From Picochlorum sp. 'celeri' (lineage: Eukaryota > Chlorophyta > Trebouxiophyceae): a stretch of 64,000 bases of DNA. Shown piece after piece: positions 20,253 to 28,848 of the stretch (position 1 is the stretch's first letter; the number at the start of each line of letters is the position of its first letter). The stretch is taken from positions 165,653-229,652 of the forward strand of contig JAACMV010000001.1 of the NCBI GenBank assembly GCA_010909725.1, given 5' to 3'. Made by a program: the position numbers and the translations under genes. Below the pieces are notes generated by a model. That model was not told the DNA's origin. It saw only the letters and a program-made list of their open reading frames with translations, and did not search any database.

Positions 20253-21281
20253 ATGCAGGATCTACTTTTTTGCGTGCTTATTTGCATGAGCGTGCCAGCA
20301 TTTGGGAAAACCCTATCAGATTGGTACTCCCAGGGAATCATTCCGGCAGTCAGCTATTACTATGACATCGAAGCATGGGCGGCAAGAACGACGAATTGTG
20401 TGGGTACTGACAGCATGGCATGCATGGCATGCTCCATGCCCATGGCAGATGCATTGACCGCGGCAGGTGTGGCTCCGATAGGTGTGTCCAACGACTGGTG
20501 GTTTTCACCCGAGCGCAGCGCAACGTGTGGGATGTGTATGAAAGTATACATGTATGATACTCCTGCTTTGGGGCAACAGGCTGGAACAAATCCGATGAAA
20601 TCAACCGTGACCGAGCCGTGGGCATATTCGGCAAACGTGTCATATGATCCAGATGTTGGGGCCTATTACTTCATTGCTGTGGTCGTTGAGTGGTTTGACA
20701 GATACCAATCCTCTGGATTGGACATAACGTATCCCATATTCCAACAAAGAGATACGATTGGACAGTTCGGTGTTTGGAATGTAGGTCTTGAGCCTGTGCC
20801 ATGTCCAGTAGGTGACTCTGGCCTCTCCTTGTCATTCATGGACTACAGCAAACCATACCCAGTGAGGTCAGACTCAGGGTGGGATGCAGACGATTCTGCG
20901 GGAATCCTTCCAAGTGGAGTCGAAGAAAGCCTCTGCGACAACAGATATGATGGTCCATGTGGAACTATTGTTCATGAGCCAGATAAGAATCCAGTGGGAT
21001 GGCCAAAATTGAAAGTTTGGGGCTCTCGATATCCCATTGGTGACGTCACATTATTGTTCAATGGACAGGAGTACGCTATGAGAAGGTCAGTCGACGACTT
21101 TTGGGAACCTGGATCAGATGGTAACCCTGGTCTCAGTGTGTCTGACACCGTCACTGTCAGAATCCAATGTCTTGATGGTCCATCTGCGTGGACGGAAGAG
21201 ACTGAAATCGTTGCTGGAGAGTGCCTGTGCATGTATCAAGATCCAGACTGCCAACCTTGTATCACGGATGTGCAATGCTGA
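20253..21281 (+). CDS. Secreted expansin-like (double-psi beta-barrel) protein
   Basis: 342 residues from the ATG at 20253, which starts a good signal peptide (LLFCVLICMSVPAFG); the frame is open to an ATG at 20163, which would bury the signal. The mature region begins SDWYSQGIIPAVSYYYD and contains a Cys-rich barrel domain (CMACSMPMADAL, SATCGMCMKVYMYD, YFIAVVVEWFDRY), recalling expansin/GH45-type domains. A second domain (WPKLKVWGSRYPIGDVTLLF, then FWEPGSDGNPGLSVSD) resembles the wall-binding domain of expansins. The end is again Cys-rich (CLCMYQDPDCQPCITDVQC). Expansins loosen cell walls without hydrolysis. The assignment rests on overall layout, not on a firm catalytic motif. Two family features, the HFD motif and a clear GH45 Asp pair, are not evident. 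Confidence 0.55.
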   Translation: MQDLLFCVLICMSVPAFGKTLSDWYSQGIIPAVSYYYDIEAWAARTTNCVGTDSMACMACSMPMADALTAAGVAPIGVSNDWWFSPERSATCGMCMKVYMYDTPALGQQAGTNPMKSTVTEPWAYSANVSYDPDVGAYYFIAVVVEWFDRYQSSGLDITYPIFQQRDTIGQFGVWNVGLEPVPCPVGDSGLSLSFMDYSKPYPVRSDSGWDADDSAGILPSGVEESLCDNRYDGPCGTIVHEPDKNPVGWPKLKVWGSRYPIGDVTLLFNGQEYAMRRSVDDFWEPGSDGNPGLSVSDTVTVRIQCLDGPSAWTEETEIVAGECLCMYQDPDCQPCITDVQC

Positions 21282-21352
21282 AAATTCAGTATTTTGTTTC
21301 TGAATATCTTTGACTGTAAAACTTTACCTACGAATTCGATTCAGTATTTCAA

Positions 21353-22469
21353 ATGGCTACGTCGCATGTGCCGGACAATGCACCAGAGAGTACGCTATTC
21401 TCGTTTTCTCTCGGATACCTAATCTACAGTTGACCCATTAAGTCATAATAATGCATTTACAGGTTGTCCTGGAACGAATAGTGAACAGGCAGGGAAAGCT
21501 TCTGCGTGTGCTGGGTGCCCCAACCAGAAGATTTGTTCCACTGCGCCCAAGGGTCCAGATCCGGATCTCCAGACAATTGCTGAAAGATTACAGTATGTAA
21601 AGAATATTGTGCTAGTACTTTCAGGGAAAGGCGGGGTCGGAAAATCCACAGTGAGTGCCCAGTTGGCTCTCTCTCTGGCCTCCAAAGGTTTGGAAGTGGG
21701 CCTGCTGGATATTGACATATGTGGCCCGTCAATGCCAAGAATGCTCGGTTTGGAAGGGCAAGAAATTCATCATAGCAATTCTGGATGGTCTCCTGTCTAT
21801 GTCGAGGAGAATCTTGGTGTGATGAGCATTGGGTTTATGCTCACAAATCCAGATGATGCAGTTATTTGGAGGGGGCCACGCAAGAATGGCCTCATTAAAC
21901 AGTTTCTGAAGGATGTGGATTGGGGAAAGCTGGATTATCTTGTGATTGATGCGCCCCCCGGCACATCAGATGAGCACATTTCGGCTGTGCAGTTTTTGCT
22001 GCCCAGTCACAAGGCACATGGGAATTTGGCTGGGGCAGTTATTGTTTCAACGCCGCAAGAGGTATCCCTGATTGATGTCAGAAAGGAAATAAATTTCTGC
22101 AAAAAGACTGGCGTTCCAATCTTGGGAGTTATAGAAAATATGTCAGGGTTCACAGTGCCGGTGGCCTCGCTGTCATTTGTTGACCAGGATGGCCATGATG
22201 TTTCCAGTAAGATTCGTGAGGCTCTTGGCAGTCTTAATGCTGGGGATATTCGCGCCAATGGTGAGCTGCTTTTCGCCAAAGATGGTGCTGCTGAGAAAAT
22301 GTCAGATGAATTCGGAGTCCCTTTTCTAGGAAAGATACCAATGGACTTGGAAATGAGCAAGGCTGCAGAGCAGGGCGTTTCAATATTCGAAACTGCAAAA
22401 GCAAGTCCCAGTGCATTGAGTTTGACGCGGATTGTCGACAAAATTCTTGCATCGAAACCAATTCCATAG
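21353..22469 (+). CDS. NBP35: Cytosolic Fe-S assembly P-loop ATPase NBP35/NUBP1
   Basis: Scaffold ATPase of the cytosolic iron-sulphur protein assembly pathway. Exons are 21353-21389 and 21463-22469 around a 73-nt intron (GTACGC...TTTACAG); 347 residues. The spliced N-terminus gives the NBP35-specific cluster CPGTNSEQAGKASACAGC...C (C-x13-C-x2-C-x5-C). The deviant Walker A GKGGVGKST lies near residue 66, then LLDIDICGPSMPRMLG, IWRGPRKNGLIKQFL and DAPPGTSDEH. The central CPxC motif that normally follows ENMSGF is absent: the sequence reads ENMSGFTVPVASLSFV. CPxC bridges two subunits in the yeast and human proteins. It converges on TAD1 with 42 bp between stops, inside which a palindrome carries TGTAA on both strands. 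Confidence 0.9.
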
Positions 22470-22506
22470 ATTCATCATCTATACAATAGTATTTATTACA
22501 CGAGCT

Positions 22507-22522
22507 GTAAATCATGATTTAC
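22507..22522. terminator. Palindrome at the shared 3' end of NBP35 and TAD1
   Basis: GTAAATCATGATTTAC is a perfect 16-bp palindrome that includes the TAD1 stop codon (TGA on the minus strand). With one flanking base it gives TGTAA on the plus strand, 37 bases after the NBP35 stop, which fits a poly(A) signal. A minus-strand TGTAA for TAD1 lies near 22500. Confidence 0.5.
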
Positions 22523-23780
22523 AAATCCAATTTGATAATGTCGATCCAGGTTGTCGGAGTTTGTTCCAGACCTCCATGTACTCAGGACATACAGAAAGTT
22601 TGAGCTCATCGTGTGAAATTATGCCAGAATTGAGTGTCTCGTCTCTAGAATCGTACATTTGCTGCACCAAGTCTCTCATAGAAGCACGTGAAATGCGAGA
22701 ACATGCTTTGCTGCAAACAGGTGGGTCTGTTGCTGACTTTTGAAAGCCCATCTTTACTCCGGTTTTTCCAACAATAACCTCGCAGTAATTCTTATCGCCT
22801 TTAGGAATATGGGATATATAGTCCAGACGTTTCGACTTCCAGTCCTTTGACGCTTTGGCCCACCACATTGCAGAGATTCCTGGGGAGACTTTCCTTGTTG
22901 AAGATGCCACAAGACCATGCTCTTCCAGGACTGCTGTGTTCACAGAAATCGCAGTGAACCTAGGAAAAGTCTTTCGAACGAATATGGATCCTTCAAGGTA
23001 TTCCTTGAGGCTGCATGCACGCTCCCACAGCGCCCTTTGCATTGATCTCGATGCAGCAGTGTCCACATTCCATGGTGTTCCACATTCATCACTTGTGAGA
23101 GCAATTATCTTACTAAAATACAATGGCTCTTGGATGAAAGGTAGCATTAAACATCCCTGAAAACCTAACAGATTCCATTTAAGGATTTTGTCGCTGCACG
23201 AGACGCTGGATGTGGGTGAACCCTTCCCTGGTTTCCTTCGAACAACCCCACGCACTTGTGAACAATCCTGGCTCTCCACATCACCAGCCCCTGGCAATCT
23301 CGCAGGGCCATCGCGAGGGACAACTTTAGCACCAGTGCGACCTCTCTTGCGTCCCTGTTGTTCCACGATGGAAGCATCTCCACAAGGAAGAGCTGATATT
23401 AGTAGCTCAAAACTCACTCCATCCCTCAGGCAAGGAGGTCTGTCTCCATCTTTCAGGAAGATCAGCGATCTTTCACCATTTCTGCAGTTTTCTATCTCCT
23501 CTAGTAGCCATCTATTAAAAACTCTTCTGGCCAACACCTCTGCATGGCCATCATGAACAGTCGATCCTTTCGGGCACCTGGATGCTGCTGGAATGCACCT
23601 GGTTCCCGTTGCCATTGCAACAAACACATATGAACCACCAAGCAACGTCTCATCCAAAGCATACATGTCATCAAATTTAATCACTACACCAGCCAAGGTG
23701 GTATGCTCAGCAGGTTGAGGTTTCCCCCGAGTCCCCAGTCCCCTAAATGTTTCTAAAAATGCCTGTACCAGTTGCTCCAT
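22512..23780 (-). CDS. TAD1: tRNA-specific adenosine deaminase 1 (ADAT1/TAD1)
   Basis: Deaminates adenosine 37 of eukaryotic tRNA-Ala to inosine; the domain is shared with ADAR editors. 422 residues, intronless. Zinc and catalytic residues: HAE in VHDGHAEVLARR near 78, PCGDAS near 130 and CSDKILKWNLLGFQG near 196. The helper features LFIQEPLYFSKI-like (PFIQEPLYFSKIIAL) and the C-terminal SAMWWAKASKDWKSK follow. A variable Arg/Gly-rich insert (residues about 138-190) separates the two zinc motifs, as in other TAD1 proteins. The ATG at 23780 is one to five bases past the stop of the next minus-strand gene, so the two are tightly packed. Confidence 0.92.
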   Translation of the reverse strand: MEQLVQAFLETFRGLGTRGKPQPAEHTTLAGVVIKFDDMYALDETLLGGSYVFVAMATGTRCIPAASRCPKGSTVHDGHAEVLARRVFNRWLLEEIENCRNGERSLIFLKDGDRPPCLRDGVSFELLISALPCGDASIVEQQGRKRGRTGAKVVPRDGPARLPGAGDVESQDCSQVRGVVRRKPGKGSPTSSVSCSDKILKWNLLGFQGCLMLPFIQEPLYFSKIIALTSDECGTPWNVDTAASRSMQRALWERACSLKEYLEGSIFVRKTFPRFTAISVNTAVLEEHGLVASSTRKVSPGISAMWWAKASKDWKSKRLDYISHIPKGDKNYCEVIVGKTGVKMGFQKSATDPPVCSKACSRISRASMRDLVQQMYDSRDETLNSGIISHDELKLSVCPEYMEVWNKLRQPGSTLSNWICKS

Positions 23781-23784
23781 ACTG

Positions 23785-24271
23785 CTAGTCTGTCATTGCA
23801 TCCACCTCGCCCTCTGACTTGCCCATCATCTTTCGAACGATTTTCTTGCCACTGCCAGTCTTTTTCAATGCTTTTGCCAAGTTCTTCGCAGGCTTCTTCT
23901 CACCATCAACATCCATCCCAGACTCCAGATTCTGTTGCTCCTTTTGTCGAAGCCTTTCCTTCCTCTGGGACTTTCTCTGGGATTTACCAGTTCTCTTGCC
24001 GCTCACTCCTTCCACAGCAGTGTCCAAATGCTTTGATTTCGCTCCAGATCTCTTCTTTGCCACTCGTGCCTTTATCCTTTTCACCTTTTGCCAGTTGGTC
24101 GTCCTACCATTAAAGGAGCTATTGTTGGTTCCACCTGCAATGCAATTAATGAACAGTTACATGAGTTGCATATTGTCGTATAATGGTCGCACAATAAAGG
24201 CGCGAGAGGAGCCCAGTTGACAGCAGCATGCATTGGCATGACCAAGGCAACCCACCTCCAAATCTACCCAT
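23785..24271 (-). CDS. Small lysine-rich basic protein, probably nuclear
   Basis: Exons 24271-24256 and 24134-23785 with a 121-nt intron (GTGGGT...CATTGCAG) give 121 residues; the second exon alone lacks the Gly-rich start. The spliced start is MGRFGGGTNNSSFNGRTTNW, followed by a run of basic residues (VKRIKARVAKKRSGAK, SGKRTGKSQRKSQRKER) and a Lys-rich end with KKIVRKMMGKSEGEVD. The composition fits a nucleolar or ribosome-biogenesis protein, but I recognise no family. The very short first exon (16 nt) is inferred from splice sites and the in-frame Gly run. Its stop is 5 bases from the TAD1 ATG and its promoter faces the DBP9 3' end. Confidence 0.55.
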
Positions 24272-24323
24272 TACTCCGCAACTAATACAGTATTACAAGA
24301 GAAGAAATAAAATTTCTTATTTA

Positions 24324-26144
24324 TCAACGTTTGCGTGATTTGTGTCTCCGGACATTCCTCTTGGGGACGAATGATGGCTCTCCTGGCAATTTCCCAGCTT
24401 TTTTAAGCTTTTTGCGCTCCTTCTCAGCAGCTTTCTCGGCTCTCATCTCCATTTCTGTAGGCTCTTCGAATCGATCACCCCCACGCTTTGGTGCTCTCAT
24501 GAATCCCTTCACTGGATCGATCTTGTCAGTCTTTCTCTTCTTTCGTGGTGCCAGAAAACCATTGCCTCCAACGACACCCGATGAGCCAACAAAGGATTTC
24601 CCCTGGAGTGAAGGGTCGCGAAGATATGCTGGTACATGTTTAAGATGTGAGGCTGAAGCCCCTGCCGTGGTAGATGCCACCGACCTATCGTGGCGAAGGA
24701 GCTGAAGATCAGATGGTCTTTCCTCAAAGAAGGAGGCAAGGCGTTTTGAGTTCATCAACTCTCCTTTAATATCCTTTGCTCGCGCTTCTCGTATCACTGA
24801 TTTTGTAATACTCTTCGCCACGTCCTCTCCACGATATCGGAGCCCTTCGACTGCAGACGCTGTGATGCGATCAAACTCCAACAAGGACTGGCCAGAGATT
24901 TCCAAACGAGCCACAACATCCTTTATGATGGAGTCATCTCCCTTTCCCACGATCGAGATGGCCGTCCCATGCTCTCCCGCCCTCCCGGTTCTACCGACGC
25001 GGTGGGTATATCCATCAATACTTGAGGGAAGCTCCAGATTGATGACAGTTTTGACTCCCTTGAAATCTATCCCCCGTGTCACACCAAACTCCTCATCCTT
25101 CTTGTTCTTCTTCCCCTTCTTGCCTTTTGAAGCATCGTCCATTCCATGCACATCATCTGTAGCTATCAAATAATCGAACAGCCCTCTATTAAATTGTTGC
25201 AATAGATGGTTTCTCGTATTCAGAGGCATTTCTGAGTGCATCTCAGAGCAGCGTATTCCAAATGCGTCCAAGAACAGCCTCGTCCTCATTCCCGTGTCTG
25301 GAGAATTGACAAAGATTAAAACTTTATTCTCCACTAATCCATACTTGAGAATCGTCAGAAGTCTCAGCAGCCGCTCCGTCATCTCTGTCAGGGAACCTGG
25401 ATTCCCCGATGCTGATGGTAAATCTATTCTACGGTGATCAATATCATCCTTTCCTTCTTCTAACACTTTTTTATTTGGGTCGGTCACATCCAATAGATCC
25501 AGTGATACTGGATTTTGGAGAATCAATCTCGTCAGCTTCTCCACATCCTCCGATGTGGTGGCACTCGTCAGCATGCATTGGCAGGATCGAGGAATGCATG
25601 GCGAAATCACATCCATATCTTCCTCATATCCATAACTCAACAAGAGATCAGCTTCATCCAACACAAGAAAGGTCAAATTGGACCCGAGCATATCCCCACG
25701 CACAACCTTGCTCCGTATAAGCTCTGCCACTCTACCAGGTGTCGACACAACAACAGAACCAGCGGTAACTGCCGCCTGGCGAAGACTCCTCCCATCTCCA
25801 GTCAAGCTCGTCACCTGAATAGACCCTGAACATGCAAGAGCCAATGACTTGGCCTCCTGACACACCTGTTCACACAGCTCTTTGGTAGGAACCAGGACGA
25901 GAGCCTGCCACCCCACCCTCCCCTTGTCCACCTCCAACAACCGCTGCAGCGCTGGCACCAGGTATGCCAACGTCTTCCCACTCCCCGTTCGAGCTCGTGC
26001 CACAATATCATGCCCCTCTAATGCTTTAGGGATGCATGCAGCCTGCACTCGAGTTGCATGTCTAAATTGACGTTTATTCAACGCCCTCACAATCTTCGCA
26101 TCGATCCCGAGGGAATCGAATGCAATGCTATCCGAATCACTCAT
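24324..26144 (-). CDS. DBP9: DEAD-box RNA helicase DBP9/DDX56
   Basis: ATP-dependent RNA helicase for assembly of the 60S ribosomal subunit in the nucleolus. 606 residues, intronless, ATG at 26144. Motifs: Q motif region (FDSLGIDAKIVRALNKRQF), ARTGSGKT near 50, PTKELCEQV, TPGRVAEL, LDEADLLLSYG near 165, SATTSEDVEKL, then IFVNSPDTGMRTRLFLDAFG, ARGIDF-equivalent TRGIDFKGVKTVINLELP and HRVGRTGRAGE near 375. A Lys-rich insert (residues about 335-350, GKKGKKNKKDEEFG) before the GID motif and the basic C-terminal tail are typical of DBP9. The 263-bp upstream gap to the bilin reductase gene holds both divergent promoters. Confidence 0.93.
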   Translation of the reverse strand: MSDSDSIAFDSLGIDAKIVRALNKRQFRHATRVQAACIPKALEGHDIVARARTGSGKTLAYLVPALQRLLEVDKGRVGWQALVLVPTKELCEQVCQEAKSLALACSGSIQVTSLTGDGRSLRQAAVTAGSVVVSTPGRVAELIRSKVVRGDMLGSNLTFLVLDEADLLLSYGYEEDMDVISPCIPRSCQCMLTSATTSEDVEKLTRLILQNPVSLDLLDVTDPNKKVLEEGKDDIDHRRIDLPSASGNPGSLTEMTERLLRLLTILKYGLVENKVLIFVNSPDTGMRTRLFLDAFGIRCSEMHSEMPLNTRNHLLQQFNRGLFDYLIATDDVHGMDDASKGKKGKKNKKDEEFGVTRGIDFKGVKTVINLELPSSIDGYTHRVGRTGRAGEHGTAISIVGKGDDSIIKDVVARLEISGQSLLEFDRITASAVEGLRYRGEDVAKSITKSVIREARAKDIKGELMNSKRLASFFEERPSDLQLLRHDRSVASTTAGASASHLKHVPAYLRDPSLQGKSFVGSSGVVGGNGFLAPRKKRKTDKIDPVKGFMRAPKRGGDRFEEPTEMEMRAEKAAEKERKKLKKAGKLPGEPSFVPKRNVRRHKSRKR

Positions 26145-26407
26145 ATACTAAGTAGAGCCTATTTTAAGCTACCAAGGATGTCGTCTCACCGCACCAATGT
26201 GTTACAATCCACATGAAAGAAATGCGCATGCACACAACAACCCTTTTACAGTATAATCCGCCTGTATATGATTCAAAGCATGCAACACATACTATAGAAT
26301 AAGAATGATACCTCGAATAACCCACTTGGACCATGAAACCGGCACTCTGCATCTAGAGTGGAGCAGTTGCTTAATTAGGCATTTTCTGAATTCGTGACCA
26401 AAACAAA

Positions 26408-27687
26408 ATGCATTCCTCTTTCTTCGATTGGAATGAATCCATAAAAACTCAAACCGATAGTAAAATGAGAATGGCCATCAGGCTGTCAATGGGCAGTCAG
26501 CATCACTGCCAAGGGACTTTGCTTCCCGTCTCAACCCACCACGAGACACGCGTGTGTCGTGCCTTGCCTAGAGATACGAATGATGAATACAGACGTCCAG
26601 ATGGACTTAATGAACAAGAGCAGAGGGAATGGGATGCTATGATGGAGGATCCAACAGTGCATGATCTGTTTTATGGCATGGGTTCTAGTGGACAGAGTGG
26701 AGGAGAGCGACCTGCCAATGCACCAGGTATGTCCATTGTACACGCGTGTGCTGTTTATTATTGATGTATGATAATGACTGCATGGATGCAGAGAAACCAC
26801 TCACGTCGCAGGAGGTGGCTCAGATGGTCAAGATGGGGTCTTGGCGTGTGGGGCCACTGGTCATTCCCCAGATTGAGCTCTTGGTGAGTCATATCGAGAC
26901 GATGATGTGGGACATTCTCCCAGATGTGACAGCGAGTGATATACCGAGGAAGTATGCGTACTTGGATACGATGGACCCCAAGGGTGAGGGTCGAATGAGC
27001 CATAATATACCAGACCCCTCAAAGGAGGATGCAGCATGGCCCAGGATGCAGATAGAGAATAGGGTGTACGAGTCGTACTGTTTCCGAAAGCTTCACATTG
27101 AAGTAGCTGTGAAGCAGGATGGGATGCAAGTCCTGCACTTGGTCATGTATCCCAGAACAAACTTTAGCCTCCCCATTGTATCCATGGACCTGGTGGCCTT
27201 CAAGGGCACGCCAACACTGGCCATCATAGATCCATGTCCCGTGACATCCAACCTCACGTTGCCACCACTCTATGCAAAGTCTGTCCAGTCACTTCAAGAC
27301 ACGTATAATGTAGCAACAAATAGGGGGATTCCAGACTGGGGCCGTGACATATTTTCTCCCTTGTGCATTCTTCTGCGGCCCACATCCCCAGAGGACATGG
27401 GAGGATTCCTAAAATATACCCTTGCATTGATCAACTTCCACCTCCAATTTGCTCGATTAGCGACCCCTCTGGAAGATGGAAGCAGTACAATACAAGAGAT
27501 TGAGCAAGCGCATATTCGATACTGCGCCAAGCAGCTAGAAAATGACAAGACCCGCAGGGTCTTGGCAACATGCTTTGGCACCGAGGTGGCCGACGATTAC
27601 ATGGACAATTTCATGTTCGACCATCATCATGTTCAGAAGACGACAAAGAATGATGAGGATAATGGTACTACACACTATGCATCATAA
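26408..27687 (+). CDS. Ferredoxin-dependent bilin reductase, PebA/PcyA/HY2 family
   Basis: Reduces biliverdin or a derivative to a phycobilin or phytobilin, using electrons from ferredoxin, in the plastid. Exons are 26408-26726 and 26792-27687 with a 65-nt intron (GTATGT...GGATGCAG); 404 residues. The catalytic domain starts near residue 200: FRKLHIEVAVKQDGMQVLHL, NFSLPIVSMDLVAF with the family Asp, TLAIIDPCPV, then RGIPDWGRDIFSPLCILLRP. A long N-terminal part without family motifs (about 105 residues in exon 1) probably includes the plastid transit peptide. Sequence feel is closest to the PebA-type enzymes, but I do not assign the subtype or product. The gene implies that the alga makes a linear tetrapyrrole for phytochrome or for antenna proteins. 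Confidence 0.88.
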
Positions 27688-28031
27688 TCATTCTTCTAAA
27701 AAGAGCATGCATGCATCAAGAGTGGCCAAAAGAAAAAAAAAATGCACTTGTATTACATACATTGTAAACAACATGAATAATCGTAGTAGTGGTGGTATCA
27801 TATGCATGCGCCTACCCCCTCCTCCTTCTCATCATGAGATCGAGACGGACAAAGAAGAAGGAGAAAAAAAACACAGCACTCGGAAATTCGCAGCAGTATC
27901 GTGTTGGTACAGGTGAAATAAGAGAGAGAGAAAGCAGTACTCATTTCCGTCGCGTACAATCCACCATCGCTATGTCTACTCCTCTACACCGCCACACCTC
28001 TATACCACCGCTATCCCACCCTATACTAGTA
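27688..28031. other. Convergent intergenic region between bilin reductase and eIF1 genes
   Basis: 344 bp holding both 3' ends. TGTAA near 27761 suits the bilin reductase. A purine-rich run (27845-27870, GAAGAAGG then AAAAAAA) and a pyrimidine-rich strand patch near 27810 are present. No gene is supported. Confidence 0.5.
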
Positions 28032-28400
28032 CTAGAACCCATGAATCTTGATGGCATCCTTCTTCACCAGCTTGTTCTCCACAACAAACGTACTCACGTT
28101 CTTCCTCTGATCACCTTGCAACTGCAACACCTTTCCCAATTCTTCGTCCTCCACAACACACCCGTTACAGCAATATTCCTTCTTCAACGCCTTCAATATC
28201 TTCTTCAGGTCGAACTCTTTAGGCAATCCTTGCACCGTTGTCAATGACTTTTTACCATTCCTCTGTTGCACTCGAATATGCACACTCTCCTTCACATCAG
28301 ACTTTTTGCTCGTTTTCCCGTCCTCTTTTTCGAATGGGTCAAAACCTCCCAGAGACGGTCCAGTTGGCAAAGAAAATCCTCCGAGGTCAGCAGCGGACAT
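28032..28400 (-). CDS. SUI1: Translation initiation factor eIF1 (SUI1)
   Basis: Controls start-codon recognition in the 43S preinitiation complex. 122 residues from the ATG at 28400 (MSAADLGGFSLPTG), close to the family length. The SUI1 domain is complete: SVHIRVQQRNGKKSLTTVQG with the basic loop, EFDLKKILKALKKEYCCNGC, VLQLQGDQRKNVSTFVVENK and the end KIHGF. A frame extends further upstream without an ATG, and a plausible GTATGT...GTGTGTAG segment lies in the leader, so a 5' UTR intron is possible. Confidence 0.95.
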   Translation of the reverse strand: MSAADLGGFSLPTGPSLGGFDPFEKEDGKTSKKSDVKESVHIRVQQRNGKKSLTTVQGLPKEFDLKKILKALKKEYCCNGCVVEDEELGKVLQLQGDQRKNVSTFVVENKLVKKDAIKIHGF

Positions 28401-28848
28401 GCGATGTGTCTTCTTTTCCTTCGTATCAAAATACAGACTCCTACACACACAAGCACATTTAAATACTCATAATACATACCAAACAGGCCTCTCCCGCCCC
28501 CGTTCTCACGAATACATTCAACGCGAATCCTGATCATCGCCATGAGACTGCCACCGCCACATACAACATACCTGTGGGCGTATGAATAGACTATTGATAC
28601 TTTAACCAATAGATACGTATTTATATGTGCCTCTACTCACCCAGAATGCAAGATTCTTGAGCAACCATGGATCCCTCAAGGCATGCGCCAAGGCTATAGA
28701 AATATCCCATCAAACCCATCCATGGATGGGACATCTATACTCTACTCTGATCCATCTGTTGTTATACTCCCCTCCTGTCTCTCCCTCTCCCATCTCACTT
28801 CTATTCTTGGTATTCTGTTTTAGATAGATACATCAATTGATATCTACG
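28401..28848. promoter_or_regulatory. Divergent upstream region of eIF1 and beta'-COP
   Basis: 448 bp between two divergent housekeeping genes. The side next to COPB2 is rich in CT (28760-28810, TCTCCCTCTCCC), which could be a pyrimidine-rich initiator. A possible leader intron of eIF1 lies near 28440-28480 on the minus strand. No other gene is supported. Confidence 0.4.
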
